Shown here piece by piece: positions 32,737 through 40,478 of a stretch of 64,000 nucleotides of DNA. Source of the stretch: Streptomyces cinerochromogenes (GTDB lineage Bacteria > Actinomycetota > Actinomycetes > Streptomycetales > Streptomycetaceae); assembly GCF_014648635.1 (NCBI RefSeq), contig NZ_BMRM01000022.1, positions 98,968 to 162,967 of the forward strand, in the 5' to 3' direction. The translations under genes and the position numbers were made by a program. The notes beneath the pieces are model-generated. The model did not search any database, was not told the DNA's origin, and saw only the letters and a program-made list of their open reading frames with translations. Position 1 is the first letter of the stretch. Every line of letters begins with the position of its first letter.

Positions 32737-33780
32737 ATGCGCTGGGACAACCTCACGGACGAGAGCGAACACGGCCGGGCCGCCGACGCCGCGCTGTTCG
32801 GCGCGGACGCCGTGACCACCCGGACGTTCGACGGCCCCGAGTTCCGCGGGATCACCTTCCACGAGGTGCGGGCGCGTTCCGTGCTGAACCGGGTGCCGGG
32901 CGCCTCGCGCATGCCGTTCGAGTGGACGGTCAACCCCTACCGCGGCTGCACGCACGCGTGCGTCTACTGTTTCGCCCGCAAGACGCACGGCTACCTGGAC
33001 CTGGACACGGGCATCGGCTTCGACACCCAGATCGTGGTCAAGGTGAACGCCCCGGAGGTGCTGCGCCGCCAGCTGGCCTCCCGCCGCTGGCAGGGCGACC
33101 ACGTGGCGATGGGCACGAACGTCGACTGCTACCAGCGTGCCGAGGGCCGCTACCGGCTGATGCCGGGCATCATCTCCGCGCTCACCGACCACGCGAACCC
33201 GTTCTCGATCCTCACCAAGGGCACCCTGATCCTGCGCGACCTGGAGCTGCTGGTCCGGGCCGCCGAGGTGACGGACGTGGGCATCTCCGTCTCGGTCGGC
33301 TTCCTCGACGCCGAGCTGTGGCGCACGGTGGAGCCGGGCACACCCGCGCCGGAGCGCCGGCTGGACGTCGTACGCACCCTGGGCGAGCACGGGATCGGCT
33401 GCGGGGTGCTGATGGCGCCGGTGATCCCGTTCCTGAGCGACCACCCGGACCGGCTGCGGGAGACGGTACGGGCGATCGCGGCGGCCGGGGCCACCTCCGT
33501 CACCCCCTTGGTACTGCACCTGCGCCCGGGTGCCCGGGAGTGGTTCACGGCCTGGCTCGGCCGGCACCACCCCCACCTGGTGCGGCGGTACGAGCGGCTG
33601 TACGCGGAGGGCTCCTACGCGCCCCGGTGGTACCAGCGCCGGATCACCCGTCAGGTGCACGAGCTGGCGCGGGAGTACGGCATCGGGCCCGCGCGCGCGG
33701 GACTGGCCCGGCGGATCCGCCCGGCCGAGCCGGCACCGGCCCCGACCGGCTCCGAGGCGGTCCAGCTCAGCCTCATGTGA
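32737..33780 (+). CDS. Radical SAM protein, Rv2578c family
   Basis: A 347-residue radical SAM enzyme. The cluster-binding C-x3-C-x2-C is C-T-H-A-C-V-Y-C, preceded by N-P-Y-R-G. The SplB-like body includes G-T-N-V-D-C-Y-Q and I-L-T-K-G-T-L-I-L-R-D. This is the Rv2578c/SplB-related family; its reaction is not known, though spore photoproduct lyase, which repairs UV-damaged DNA, is a relative. A GAGGAGG site 5 nt before the ATG sets the start. The LexA-type box in front suggests DNA-damage induction, which fits a repair role but is inference. Confidence 0.88.
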   Translation: MRWDNLTDESEHGRAADAALFGADAVTTRTFDGPEFRGITFHEVRARSVLNRVPGASRMPFEWTVNPYRGCTHACVYCFARKTHGYLDLDTGIGFDTQIVVKVNAPEVLRRQLASRRWQGDHVAMGTNVDCYQRAEGRYRLMPGIISALTDHANPFSILTKGTLILRDLELLVRAAEVTDVGISVSVGFLDAELWRTVEPGTPAPERRLDVVRTLGEHGIGCGVLMAPVIPFLSDHPDRLRETVRAIAAAGATSVTPLVLHLRPGAREWFTAWLGRHHPHLVRRYERLYAEGSYAPRWYQRRITRQVHELAREYGIGPARAGLARRIRPAEPAPAPTGSEAVQLSLM

Positions 33781-33812
33781 GCACGTCCGGGGCGTTAGGG
33801 GGCATCCCACGG

Positions 33813-33900
33813 CCCAATTGGGTCAAGTATCGACAGAACGGGTTCTTCAGGGCCCCGACTCCGGGACGATCCGCCGAGAACCGTGAGCCTCGCGGTTCTC
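33813..33900. promoter_or_regulatory. Cluster of short dyads upstream of the secreted hydrolase
   Basis: Three perfect dyads lie in the 148-bp gap: CCCAATTGGG (33813-33822), AGAAC-N2-GTTCT (33835-33846) and an 8-bp pair GAGAACCG/CGGTTCTC with 9-nt spacer (33876-33900). The last two share the GAAC/GTTC element. They are candidate operators; the third could also be a leader hairpin. Confidence 0.35.
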
Positions 33901-33928
33901 CGCCCCCCTCCGTCCCGGGAGGACCCGT

Positions 33929-35503
33929 ATGAGAACACGCGCAGCCGTGCTGGGCGCGGCCGCAGTCGCCGCCGTGCTGGCGGGCTCCGTCACCGCCGCT
34001 CCCGCACAGGCCGCCCGGCCCGACCGGCAGGAGCCCGCGCGGCTCAGCTGGAAGAAGTGCGGCATCAGCGACCAACCCCGGCTCCAGTGCGCGTCCCTGA
34101 AGGTGCCGCTGGACCACACGCACCCGTCGGGCCGGCAGATCACGCTCGCCCTGTCCCGCGTCCCGCACACCGCGCGGGCCTCGCTGGGCCCGCTGCTGGT
34201 CAACCCCGGGGGTCCCGGCGGCAGCGGCCTGACGCTCGCCGGGTTCGTCGCCTCGGCGCTGCCGAAGAGCGTCGCCTCCCGCTACGACGTCATCGGCTTC
34301 GACCCGCGCGGGGTCGGCCGGAGCACGCCCGCCCTGAACTGCGCGCCGGGCCACTTCGCACCGGTGCGCCCGGACTCCGTGCCGGGCACACCCGCGGTGG
34401 AGCGCGCGAACCTCGACCGCGCCCGGTCCTTCGCCGCCGCCTGCGGCCGCCGGTACGCCGACGTCCTGCCGTACCTGGACACCGTCAGCACCGCCCGGGA
34501 CCTGGACGCCGTCCGCCGGGCCCTCGGCGCCCCGCGGATCAGCTACTTCGGCTACTCCTACGGCACCTACCTGGGCGCCGTCTACGCGAAGCTGTACCCG
34601 CAGCGGGTGCACCGCCTGGTGCTGGACTCGATCGTCGACCCGACCGGCGTCTGGTACGAGGACAACCTCGGCCAGGAGTACGCCTTCAACGACCGCCACC
34701 GCGCGCTGATGGCCTGGATCGCGAAGTACGACACGACCTACGGACTCGGCAAGGACCCGGCACGGATCGAGTCCCTCTGGTACGCGATGCGGTCGGCACT
34801 GGCGAAGAAGCCGGCCGGGGGCAGGGTCGGGGCCGCCGAGCTGGAGGACACCTTCATGTCCGGCGCCTACTACGACGGCTACTGGCCGCACCTCGCCGAG
34901 GCGTTCGCGGCCTACGTCCACCGCAAGGACACCGGGCCGCTGGTGAGGACGTACCGGAACGTCGCCGCGGTCGACGCCTCCGGCGAGAACGGCTACAGCG
35001 TCTACACGGCGGTGCAGTGCCGTGACGCGGCCTGGCCGCGCGGCTGGGACCGCTGGCGCGCGGACGGCTGGAAGGTGTACGCGAAGGCGCCGCTGCTGGC
35101 CTGGAACAACACGTGGTACAACGCGCCCTGCGCGTTCTGGCCGACGGCCTCGCGGAAGCCGGTGGACATCTCCAACCGCTCGCTGCCGCCGGCACTGCTG
35201 TTCCAGGCGACCGAGGACGCGGCGACCCCGTACGCCGGCGGGGTGACGGCCCACCGGCTGCTGGCCCGCTCCAGCCTGGTGGTCGAGCAGGGCGGCGGCA
35301 ACCACGGCGTCACGCTGAGCGGGAACACCTGTCTGGACCGGCACCTGGCCGCGTACCTGGGCAGCGGCACGGTGCCGCGGGGCGCCGGCCCGGCCGACGC
35401 GGTCTGCGCGAAGTCGCCGGATCCGAAGCCGCTGAAGGGCAAGTCGGCGCCGACGGCGTCCCGCGGCTCGATGCTGCACGGCCTGCTGGGCATCCGTCGT
35501 TAG
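33929..35503 (+). CDS. Secreted alpha/beta hydrolase (tripeptidyl aminopeptidase family)
   Basis: A 524-residue exported hydrolase. A signal peptide is clear: R-T-R at the start, a hydrophobic core (residues 6-24) and A-P-A-Q-A-A with likely cleavage near residue 29. The oxyanion segment is V-N-P-G-G-P-G-G-S-G, the nucleophile is Ser210 in F-G-Y-S-Y-G-T, and the histidine is in G-G-G-N-H-G-V. A C-terminal TAP-like domain is present. Relatives are Streptomyces tripeptidyl aminopeptidases and proteinase-like esterases acting outside the cell. The ATG has GGGAGGA upstream. Confidence 0.92.
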   Translation: MRTRAAVLGAAAVAAVLAGSVTAAPAQAARPDRQEPARLSWKKCGISDQPRLQCASLKVPLDHTHPSGRQITLALSRVPHTARASLGPLLVNPGGPGGSGLTLAGFVASALPKSVASRYDVIGFDPRGVGRSTPALNCAPGHFAPVRPDSVPGTPAVERANLDRARSFAAACGRRYADVLPYLDTVSTARDLDAVRRALGAPRISYFGYSYGTYLGAVYAKLYPQRVHRLVLDSIVDPTGVWYEDNLGQEYAFNDRHRALMAWIAKYDTTYGLGKDPARIESLWYAMRSALAKKPAGGRVGAAELEDTFMSGAYYDGYWPHLAEAFAAYVHRKDTGPLVRTYRNVAAVDASGENGYSVYTAVQCRDAAWPRGWDRWRADGWKVYAKAPLLAWNNTWYNAPCAFWPTASRKPVDISNRSLPPALLFQATEDAATPYAGGVTAHRLLARSSLVVEQGGGNHGVTLSGNTCLDRHLAAYLGSGTVPRGAGPADAVCAKSPDPKPLKGKSAPTASRGSMLHGLLGIRR

Positions 35504-35616
35504 GCCCACGGCCCGCCGGGCTTCCGTCGTCAGGCCACGGCCTGCCGGGCTTGGGCCGACGGGCAAGGCGCAAGGCCCGTGGGGGCGTTGTCGGCGGGAT
35601 GGTCCACCATGGCCCC

Positions 35617-35787
35617 ATGAGCGAACCGACCCGCATCACCGCCCCCGACGGGGTGTTCCCCGCCGCGCGGTACGCGCATGTCGCGACCACCGATCCGACG
35701 GCCCGCCAGGTGTTCGAGAACCTGCGGCGCTGCCTGCCCGCCTCCTCCGCGGTACAGGGGGTTCCCCCGGCGGTGGTGGCCGCGTGA
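35617..35787 (+). pseudogene. Decayed RidA/YjgF-family gene with internal deletions
   Basis: A 56-codon reading frame. Its start (T-R-I-T-A-P-D-G-V-F-P-A-A-R-Y-A-H-V), its middle (T-A-R-Q-V-F-E-N-L-R-R-C-L) and its end (P-A-S-S-A-V-Q-G-V) each match a separate part of RidA enamine/imine deaminases, which are about 130 residues long. The two stretches between them, including the catalytic arginine region, are missing, so at least two in-frame deletions have occurred. The remainder could not fold as RidA. The frame may persist because its stop overlaps the start of the following acetyltransferase (GTGA). No strong ribosome-binding site is seen. Confidence 0.7.
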
Positions 35788-36305
35788 GCCCCCTGACGGT
35801 CCGCGAGATGCGGTTCGCCGACTGCGACCGCGTCTCCGCGATACGGATCCGGGGCTGGCAGCACGCCTACCGGGGCCTGATGCCCCAGGCGTACCTCGAC
35901 GGGCTCAGCGTCGCCGCGGACGCCGAGCGGCGGCGGGCCCGGTTCGGGCAGGGCGGCGGCTCGGTGGTGAACCTGGTCGCCGAGCAGGGCGGCGAGGTCG
36001 TCGGGTGGGCGGCGTGCGGGCCCTACCGGGACGGCGGCGGCTCCCCCACCGGGGACGCCGAGCTGTACGCGGTCTACGTCGATCCGGACCACCTCGGCGG
36101 CGGCATCGGCCGGGCGTTGCTGGCCGCGGCGGTCGAGCGGTGCCGGGCGTATCCCCGGATGCTGCTGTGGGTCCTGAAGGGCAACACCCCCGCCCGCCGC
36201 TTCTACGAGCGCGCCGGTTTCCGGTCCGACGGCGCCGAGGAGCCCTTCGAGGTGGACGGCGTGCCCGTGCCGGAGGTGCGGTACGTGCGGACCCTGGGCG
36301 GCTGA
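35784..36305 (+). CDS. GNAT family N-acetyltransferase
   Basis: A 173-residue acetyltransferase with the GNAT core. The acetyl-CoA loop is G-G-G-I-G-R-A-L-L in L-G-G-G-I-G-R-A, preceded by the strand E-L-Y-A-V-Y-V-D-P, and followed by L-W-V-L-K-G-N-T-P-A-R-R-F-Y-E-R-A-G-F, the usual motif B. The N-terminus has I-R-I-R-G-W-Q-H-A-Y-R-G-L. The substrate is unknown. The GTG start overlaps the stop of the RidA remnant, suggesting the two were once a coupled pair. Confidence 0.85.
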   Translation: MSPLTVREMRFADCDRVSAIRIRGWQHAYRGLMPQAYLDGLSVAADAERRRARFGQGGGSVVNLVAEQGGEVVGWAACGPYRDGGGSPTGDAELYAVYVDPDHLGGGIGRALLAAAVERCRAYPRMLLWVLKGNTPARRFYERAGFRSDGAEEPFEVDGVPVPEVRYVRTLGG

Positions 36306-36312
36306 CCGGGTG

Positions 36313-36894
36313 TCAGCGGCGCTGCTGCTGCGGGATCCGGGCCAGCGCGTGCACCGCCGCCTCGGCGAGCGTGGGGTGCGCGAGGGCCTCGCTCAGCACC
36401 CGGCGGGCGCGGGCGTCGCCGAGCGCGCCCAGGCCCTCCACGCACGCCAGGGCCACCCGCCGGTAGGGGTCGTGCGGGCGCAGCCGCCGCTCCAGCGTGG
36501 TGATCAGCGCGGGTACGGACTCGGGGGCGCGCAGTTCGACCAGGAGCCGGACCGGGTGCAGGGCGTAGGCGACGCGGAGTTCGTTGGTGGCGAGGGCGGC
36601 GGCGGCCCGGGCGGTGCGGGGGTCGCCGAGCCGGGCGAGGGCGTGCGCGGCGGAGGCGCAGCGCGGCGGGTCGCGGTGGTTGAGCAGCAGCACGAGGGAC
36701 TCGAAGGCGCGCCGGTCGCCCGCGCGGCCGAGGCGGAACGCGGCCAGCTCCCGGGCCCACAGGGGCTGTCCGGGCGCGGTGAGCACCTCCGCCAGTTCGT
36801 CGTGGTCCTCGGTGGCCAGCAGGCGGTCGAAGCCGGCCGTCCCGCCCGACTCCCGCCGTAAGCGCTCCGTGAGCGATCGCAACTCTTCGTCCAC
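36313..36894 (-). CDS. HEAT-repeat protein
   Basis: A 193-residue helical protein consisting of about four to five HEAT-like repeats. Each has the pattern A-R/L-x-A-L-x-x-L-G-D-x-R-A (for example A-L-A-R-L-G-D-P-R-T-A and G-L-G-A-L-G-D-A-R-A-R). Such solenoids are protein-interaction modules. In some genomes this family is labelled adenylosuccinate lyase, for which I see no support. The GTG at 36894 gives the start V-D-E-E-L-R-S-L; an upstream GTG at 36939 would add a basic 15-residue extension. Neither has an obvious ribosome-binding site. Confidence 0.75.
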   Translation of the reverse strand: MDEELRSLTERLRRESGGTAGFDRLLATEDHDELAEVLTAPGQPLWARELAAFRLGRAGDRRAFESLVLLLNHRDPPRCASAAHALARLGDPRTARAAAALATNELRVAYALHPVRLLVELRAPESVPALITTLERRLRPHDPYRRVALACVEGLGALGDARARRVLSEALAHPTLAEAAVHALARIPQQQRR

Positions 36895-37283
36895 GAGGCC
36901 AGCGTAGGCGGGTCGTCGCCGGCGAGGGAGGTACATCACAAAGTCGGTTTCCCTCCGGGGGCTGGCGCGCTCGTTACCCGCCGGTTAAGCTCATACGAGC
37001 GAGTAACCCTCTCGCACTTCCGCTGGCGACGGTTTGGTGACGCGGCCGTCGCGAGCGAGTTCTGTCGGTTCGGTACACCGTCTGTACCGCAGTACGACCC
37101 GGCTTCGGGACAGAGCCGGTCGGACGCTTTGCCGCTGCCGGGCGTGTGCACGCCCGTGGCACCGGCGACACCGGGCGTGTGCGCTCGCAGCCCGGCAACA
37201 CCCGCACTCTCCTCGCACCGTGGTGCGCCCTTCGGCGCACCCGGCGCGCTCCTCGTCGTCACCCTCATTCCTGGAGTCCCGCG
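36895..37283. other. 389-bp gene-free leader region with dyads
   Basis: No credible gene is seen between the HEAT-repeat gene and the hydroxyacyl-CoA dehydrogenase. It holds a 7-bp operator-like dyad (37071-37089), an 8-bp dyad CGGGCGTG/CACGCCCG (37139-37156), and an 8-bp hairpin GGTGCGCC-CTTC-GGCGCACC (37222-37241) 42 nt before the start codon. If transcription begins near the first dyad, the transcript has a structured leader of about 190 nt. Confidence 0.6.
37071..37089. promoter_or_regulatory. Operator-like dyad upstream of the hydroxyacyl-CoA dehydrogenase
   Basis: CGGTACA-N5-TGTACCG is a perfect 7-bp inverted repeat, of the size bound by TetR-family dimers. A TetR gene lies just downstream of the dehydrogenase, so it is the obvious candidate regulator. 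Confidence 0.45.
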
Positions 37284-39098
37284 ATGGCCACTCCCCTGTC
37301 CCCCCAGTCCGGCAGCTCTCCGTCCCGGCTCACGACGATCGCCGTCGTCGGCCTCGGCACCATGGGCACCGGTATCACCGAGGTCCTCGCGAAGGCCGGC
37401 CGCGAGGTGATCGGCATCGACATCAGCGAGGACCGGACCGCCAAGGCGCTCGCCTCGCTGGAGGCCGCCACCGCCCGTGCCGTGGAGCGCGGCCGGCTCA
37501 CCGAGGAGGAGCGCGCCGGGGCGCTGGCCCGGGTGCGCACCGCCACCGACCTCACCGCGGCGGCCGACGCCGACCTCGTCATCGAGGTGGCCCCGGAGTC
37601 GTACGAGATCAAGCACCAGATCTTCCGTGAGCTGGACGGCATCGTCCGCCCGGAGACGATCCTGGCGACCGGCACCAACGCGCTGTCCGTGACCCGGCTG
37701 GCCGCGGACTCGGCCCGGCCGGAGCGCGTGCTCGGCCTGCACTTCTTCAACCCCGCGCCGGCGATGAAGCTCGTCGAGGTCGTCTCCTCGGTGCTGACCG
37801 CGCCGGGGGCCGTCGCCGCCGTCACCGACCTCGCCTTCGAACTGGGCAAGGAGCCGGTCGCGGTCGGCGACCGGCCCGGGTTCGTCGCCGACGGACTGCT
37901 GTTCGGCTACCTCAACCAGGCCGCCGCGATGTACGAGGCCAGGTACGCCTCCCGCGAGGACATCGACGCCGCGATGCGGCTCGGCTGCGGCCTGCCGATG
38001 GGTCCGCTCGCCCTGCTGGACCTGATCGGCATCGACACCGCGCGGACCGTCCTGGAGGCGATGTACGCCGAGTCCCGGGACCGGCTGCACGCGCCCGCCC
38101 CGATCCTCAAGCAGCTCAGTGAGGCGGGCCTGACCGGCCGCAAGTCCGGGCGTGGTTTCTACACCTACGAGGCGCCGGGCAGCGCCACCGTGGTGCCGGA
38201 CGCGCTGACCCCGGCGCCGGACGGCTCGCTCGGCGGGGGCCGTCAGGTCCGCTCGGTCGGTGTCGCCGGCTCCGGCACCATGGCCTCCGGCATCGCCGAG
38301 GTGTTCGCCAAGGCGGGCTACCAGGTGGTCCTGGCCGCCCGCAGCGAGGAGAAGGCCCAGGCGGCCCGGGCCAGGATCGGCAAGTCCCTCGCCCGGTCCG
38401 TCGACAAGGGCCGGCTGACCGCCGAGGCCGCCGCCGAGACCCTGGAGAGGATCGTCCCGGCGGGGTCCTACGACGCCTTCGCCGAGGTGGACCTGGCCGT
38501 CGAGGCGGTCGCGGAGGACCTGGAGGTCAAGCGGCAGCTGTTCGCCACGCTGGACAAGGTGTGCAAGCCGGGCGCGGTGCTGGCCACCACCACCTCCTCG
38601 CTGCCCGTCGTCGCCTGCGCCCGCGCCACCTCGCGCCCGCAGGACGTGATCGGCATGCACTTCTTCAACCCGGCGCCGGCCATGAAGCTGGTCGAGGTGG
38701 TCCGCACGGTGCTGACCGCCGACGACGTGCACGCGACGGTCCGCGAGGTCTGCGGGAGGATCAGGAAGCACGCCGTGGACTGCGGGGACCGGGCCGGCTT
38801 CATCGTGAACGCCCTGCTGTTCCCGTACCTGAACAACGCGATCAAGATGGTGCAGGACCACTACGCGTCCCTGGACGACATCGACGCGGCGATGAAGCTC
38901 GGCGGCGGCTACCCGATGGGCCCGTTCGAACTGCTGGACGTGGTCGGCCTGGACGTCTCGCTCGCCATCGAGCGGGTGCTGCACCGCGAGTTCCGCGACC
39001 CGGGCCTCGCCCCGGCGCCGCTGCTGGAGCACCTGGTGGCCGCGGGCTGCCTCGGCCGCAAGACCGGCCGCGGCTTCCGCGAGTATGCCCGCCGCTGA
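37284..39098 (+). CDS. Tandem 3-hydroxyacyl-CoA dehydrogenase (two complete copies fused)
   Basis: A 604-residue protein made of two full 3-hydroxyacyl-CoA dehydrogenase units (about 1-305 and 310-604). Each has an NAD-binding Rossmann motif (V-V-G-L-G-T-M-G-T-G and V-A-G-S-G-T-M-A-S-G), the catalytic H-F-F-N-P-A-P with its glutamate further upstream, and a C-terminal helical domain ending G-R-K-S/T-G-R-G-F. No enoyl-CoA hydratase domain is attached. It would convert acetoacetyl-CoA and 3-hydroxybutyryl-CoA, feeding crotonyl-CoA to the operon downstream. The ATG at 37284 opens M-A-T-P-L-S; earlier in-frame codons lie in the structured leader. Confidence 0.92.
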   Translation: MATPLSPQSGSSPSRLTTIAVVGLGTMGTGITEVLAKAGREVIGIDISEDRTAKALASLEAATARAVERGRLTEEERAGALARVRTATDLTAAADADLVIEVAPESYEIKHQIFRELDGIVRPETILATGTNALSVTRLAADSARPERVLGLHFFNPAPAMKLVEVVSSVLTAPGAVAAVTDLAFELGKEPVAVGDRPGFVADGLLFGYLNQAAAMYEARYASREDIDAAMRLGCGLPMGPLALLDLIGIDTARTVLEAMYAESRDRLHAPAPILKQLSEAGLTGRKSGRGFYTYEAPGSATVVPDALTPAPDGSLGGGRQVRSVGVAGSGTMASGIAEVFAKAGYQVVLAARSEEKAQAARARIGKSLARSVDKGRLTAEAAAETLERIVPAGSYDAFAEVDLAVEAVAEDLEVKRQLFATLDKVCKPGAVLATTTSSLPVVACARATSRPQDVIGMHFFNPAPAMKLVEVVRTVLTADDVHATVREVCGRIRKHAVDCGDRAGFIVNALLFPYLNNAIKMVQDHYASLDDIDAAMKLGGGYPMGPFELLDVVGLDVSLAIERVLHREFRDPGLAPAPLLEHLVAAGCLGRKTGRGFREYARR

Positions 39099-39258
39099 CG
39101 GCGCCGGCGACTGGTTCCGGACGGAGGCGGACTGGGGCGGACTGCTCGACCCGGGCGGCCCTCCCCCGCCCGCCCGGTCCGGCGGTGCCCCGCCCCCCGG
39201 GGGCGGGGAACACCGCGGACCTGCGCAGAGAGCCGCGCGCATGCAGTACGTTCGGGTC

Positions 39259-40071
39259 ATGTCCCAGCCCGCCAAGTCCTCACGTACACCAGCTACGCCC
39301 GACGCGCCGGAACGTGCCGCAGGCAGTCGCGCCGCCGCCCAGCGGCTCAAAATGCGCCGAGAACTGGCGGCAGCAGCCATGGAGCTGTTCGCGACCAAGG
39401 GGTACGAAGCCACCACCGTCGACGAGATCGCCGCCGCCGCCGGGGTCGCCCGGCGCACCTTCTTCCGCCACTTCCGCTCCAAGGAAGAGGCGATCTTCCC
39501 GGACCACGACGACACGCTGATCCGCGCCGAGGCGGTCCTCAACGCCGCCCCCGCGCACGAGCATCCGCTCGACACGGTGTGCCGGGGCATCAAGGAGGTC
39601 ATGAAGATGTACGCGGCGCGGCCGGAGATCTCGGTCGCCCGCTACAAGCTCACCCGCGAGGTGCCCACGCTGCGCGAGGCCGAGATCGCCTCCGTGGCCC
39701 GCTACGAGCGCCTCTTCACCCGCTATCTGCTCGGTCACTTCGACGAGCACGCGCACGCCGACGACGCCAACGACGACCCGCTGCTGGCCGAGGTCGCCGC
39801 CTCGGCCGTGGTCACCGCGCACAACCACGTGCTCAGGCGCTGGCTGCGGGCGGGCGGCCAGGGGGACGTGGAGGCGCAGCTGGACCACGCCTTCGCGATC
39901 GTGCGCAAGACCTTCGGCACCGGCATCGGGGCCGGCCGCGAGAGCGCTCCGCGGACCCCGCCGGCCACCGCCGCCGCCCACGGGGAGGTGCTGGTGACGG
40001 TGGCCAGGACCGACGCTCCGCTGGACGAGGTGATGCGCACCATCGAGCAGGCGCTCAAAGAGCGGTCGTAA
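39259..40071 (+). CDS. TetR-family transcriptional regulator
   Basis: A 270-residue repressor-type protein. After a 30-residue disordered lead, the helix-turn-helix (about 32-80) reads M-R-R-E-L-A-A-A-A-M-E-L-F-A-T-K-G-Y-E-A-T-T, then I-A-A-A-A-G-V-A-R-R-T-F-F-R-H-F-R-S-K-E. The ligand domain follows, with a C-terminal extension of about 50 residues. It sits between the dehydrogenase and the ccr operon, both with dyad operators, so regulation of acyl-CoA metabolism is likely. The ATG at 39259 is preferred; an ATG at 39241 would add six residues. A strong terminator follows. Confidence 0.88.
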   Translation: MSQPAKSSRTPATPDAPERAAGSRAAAQRLKMRRELAAAAMELFATKGYEATTVDEIAAAAGVARRTFFRHFRSKEEAIFPDHDDTLIRAEAVLNAAPAHEHPLDTVCRGIKEVMKMYAARPEISVARYKLTREVPTLREAEIASVARYERLFTRYLLGHFDEHAHADDANDDPLLAEVAASAVVTAHNHVLRRWLRAGGQGDVEAQLDHAFAIVRKTFGTGIGAGRESAPRTPPATAAAHGEVLVTVARTDAPLDEVMRTIEQALKERS

Positions 40072-40087
40072 CCGGTCGGACCGTGAC

Positions 40088-40130
40088 AAACGGGCAGTGG
40101 GCGGCACTGGGTGCCGCCCACTGCCCGTTT
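40088..40130 (+). terminator. 20-bp stem terminator after the TetR gene
   Basis: Arms 40088-40107 and 40111-40130 pair perfectly over 20 bp with a 3-nt loop, starting AAACGGG and ending CCCGTTT followed by CCTTTG. It begins 16 nt after the TetR stop and insulates the ccr operon. Confidence 0.9.
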
Positions 40131-40478
40131 CCTTTGCCCGATCGTTGATCGATCATCGCTCATTTGTTACGTAAAGATTTCATCTGAGAGCAAGTTCTGG
40201 CACTCAGTGCCTTGCCACCTGACACGCGGTGTCATACGTTGAGGGGGTCCGGGCGGCCGGCGAGCAGAGACCGTTCGCTCGCCGGCTGTCCCCGCAAGCC
40301 CACGGCCTGCGCGCCCGGACGCCTGCGTCACAGGCACCCTCCCGCGCCACAAAGCGCTGCCGAAGCACCACCGAGCCGAACCGACGGCACACCCCTCGAA
40401 AACCCTCAAGCGCACTCAGCAGCACCGACGATCCCCCAGCGCCCCTCCCTCAGGGCGCTCACCGCCGGAGGCAACACC
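40131..40478 (+). other. 348-bp ccr promoter and leader region
   Basis: There is no gene here. Short palindromes TGATCGATCA (40146-40155) and TTACGTAA (40167-40174) lie in an AT-richer patch, followed by the promoter/operator block at 40199-40240. From there to the ccr GTG is a leader of about 230 nt without clear hairpins or a recognisable riboswitch. Confidence 0.6.
40199..40240 (+). promoter_or_regulatory. ccr: Promoter with two operator dyads for the ccr operon
   Basis: TTGCCA (40212-40217), a 17-nt spacer and TACGTT (40235-40240) form a good vegetative promoter. A 6-bp dyad TGACAC-GCG-GTGTCA (40220-40234) fills the spacer, and a second dyad GGCACT-C-AGTGCC (40199-40211) ends exactly at the -35 element. 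This is a classical repressible layout. Confidence 0.65.

Noticed and set aside
36313..36894. Adenylosuccinate lyase
   Set aside because: The protein is far too short and is composed of HEAT repeats; no lyase signature is present.
37034..37630. Plus-strand frame overlapping the leader and start of the dehydrogenase
   Set aside because: It is arginine/glycine-rich, lacks a ribosome-binding site and runs through the real gene in another frame.
40131..40478. A cobalamin riboswitch ahead of the ccr-meaA operon
   Set aside because: I looked for the conserved B12-box and paired elements because meaA needs B12, but found no match; dyads around a promoter explain the region better.
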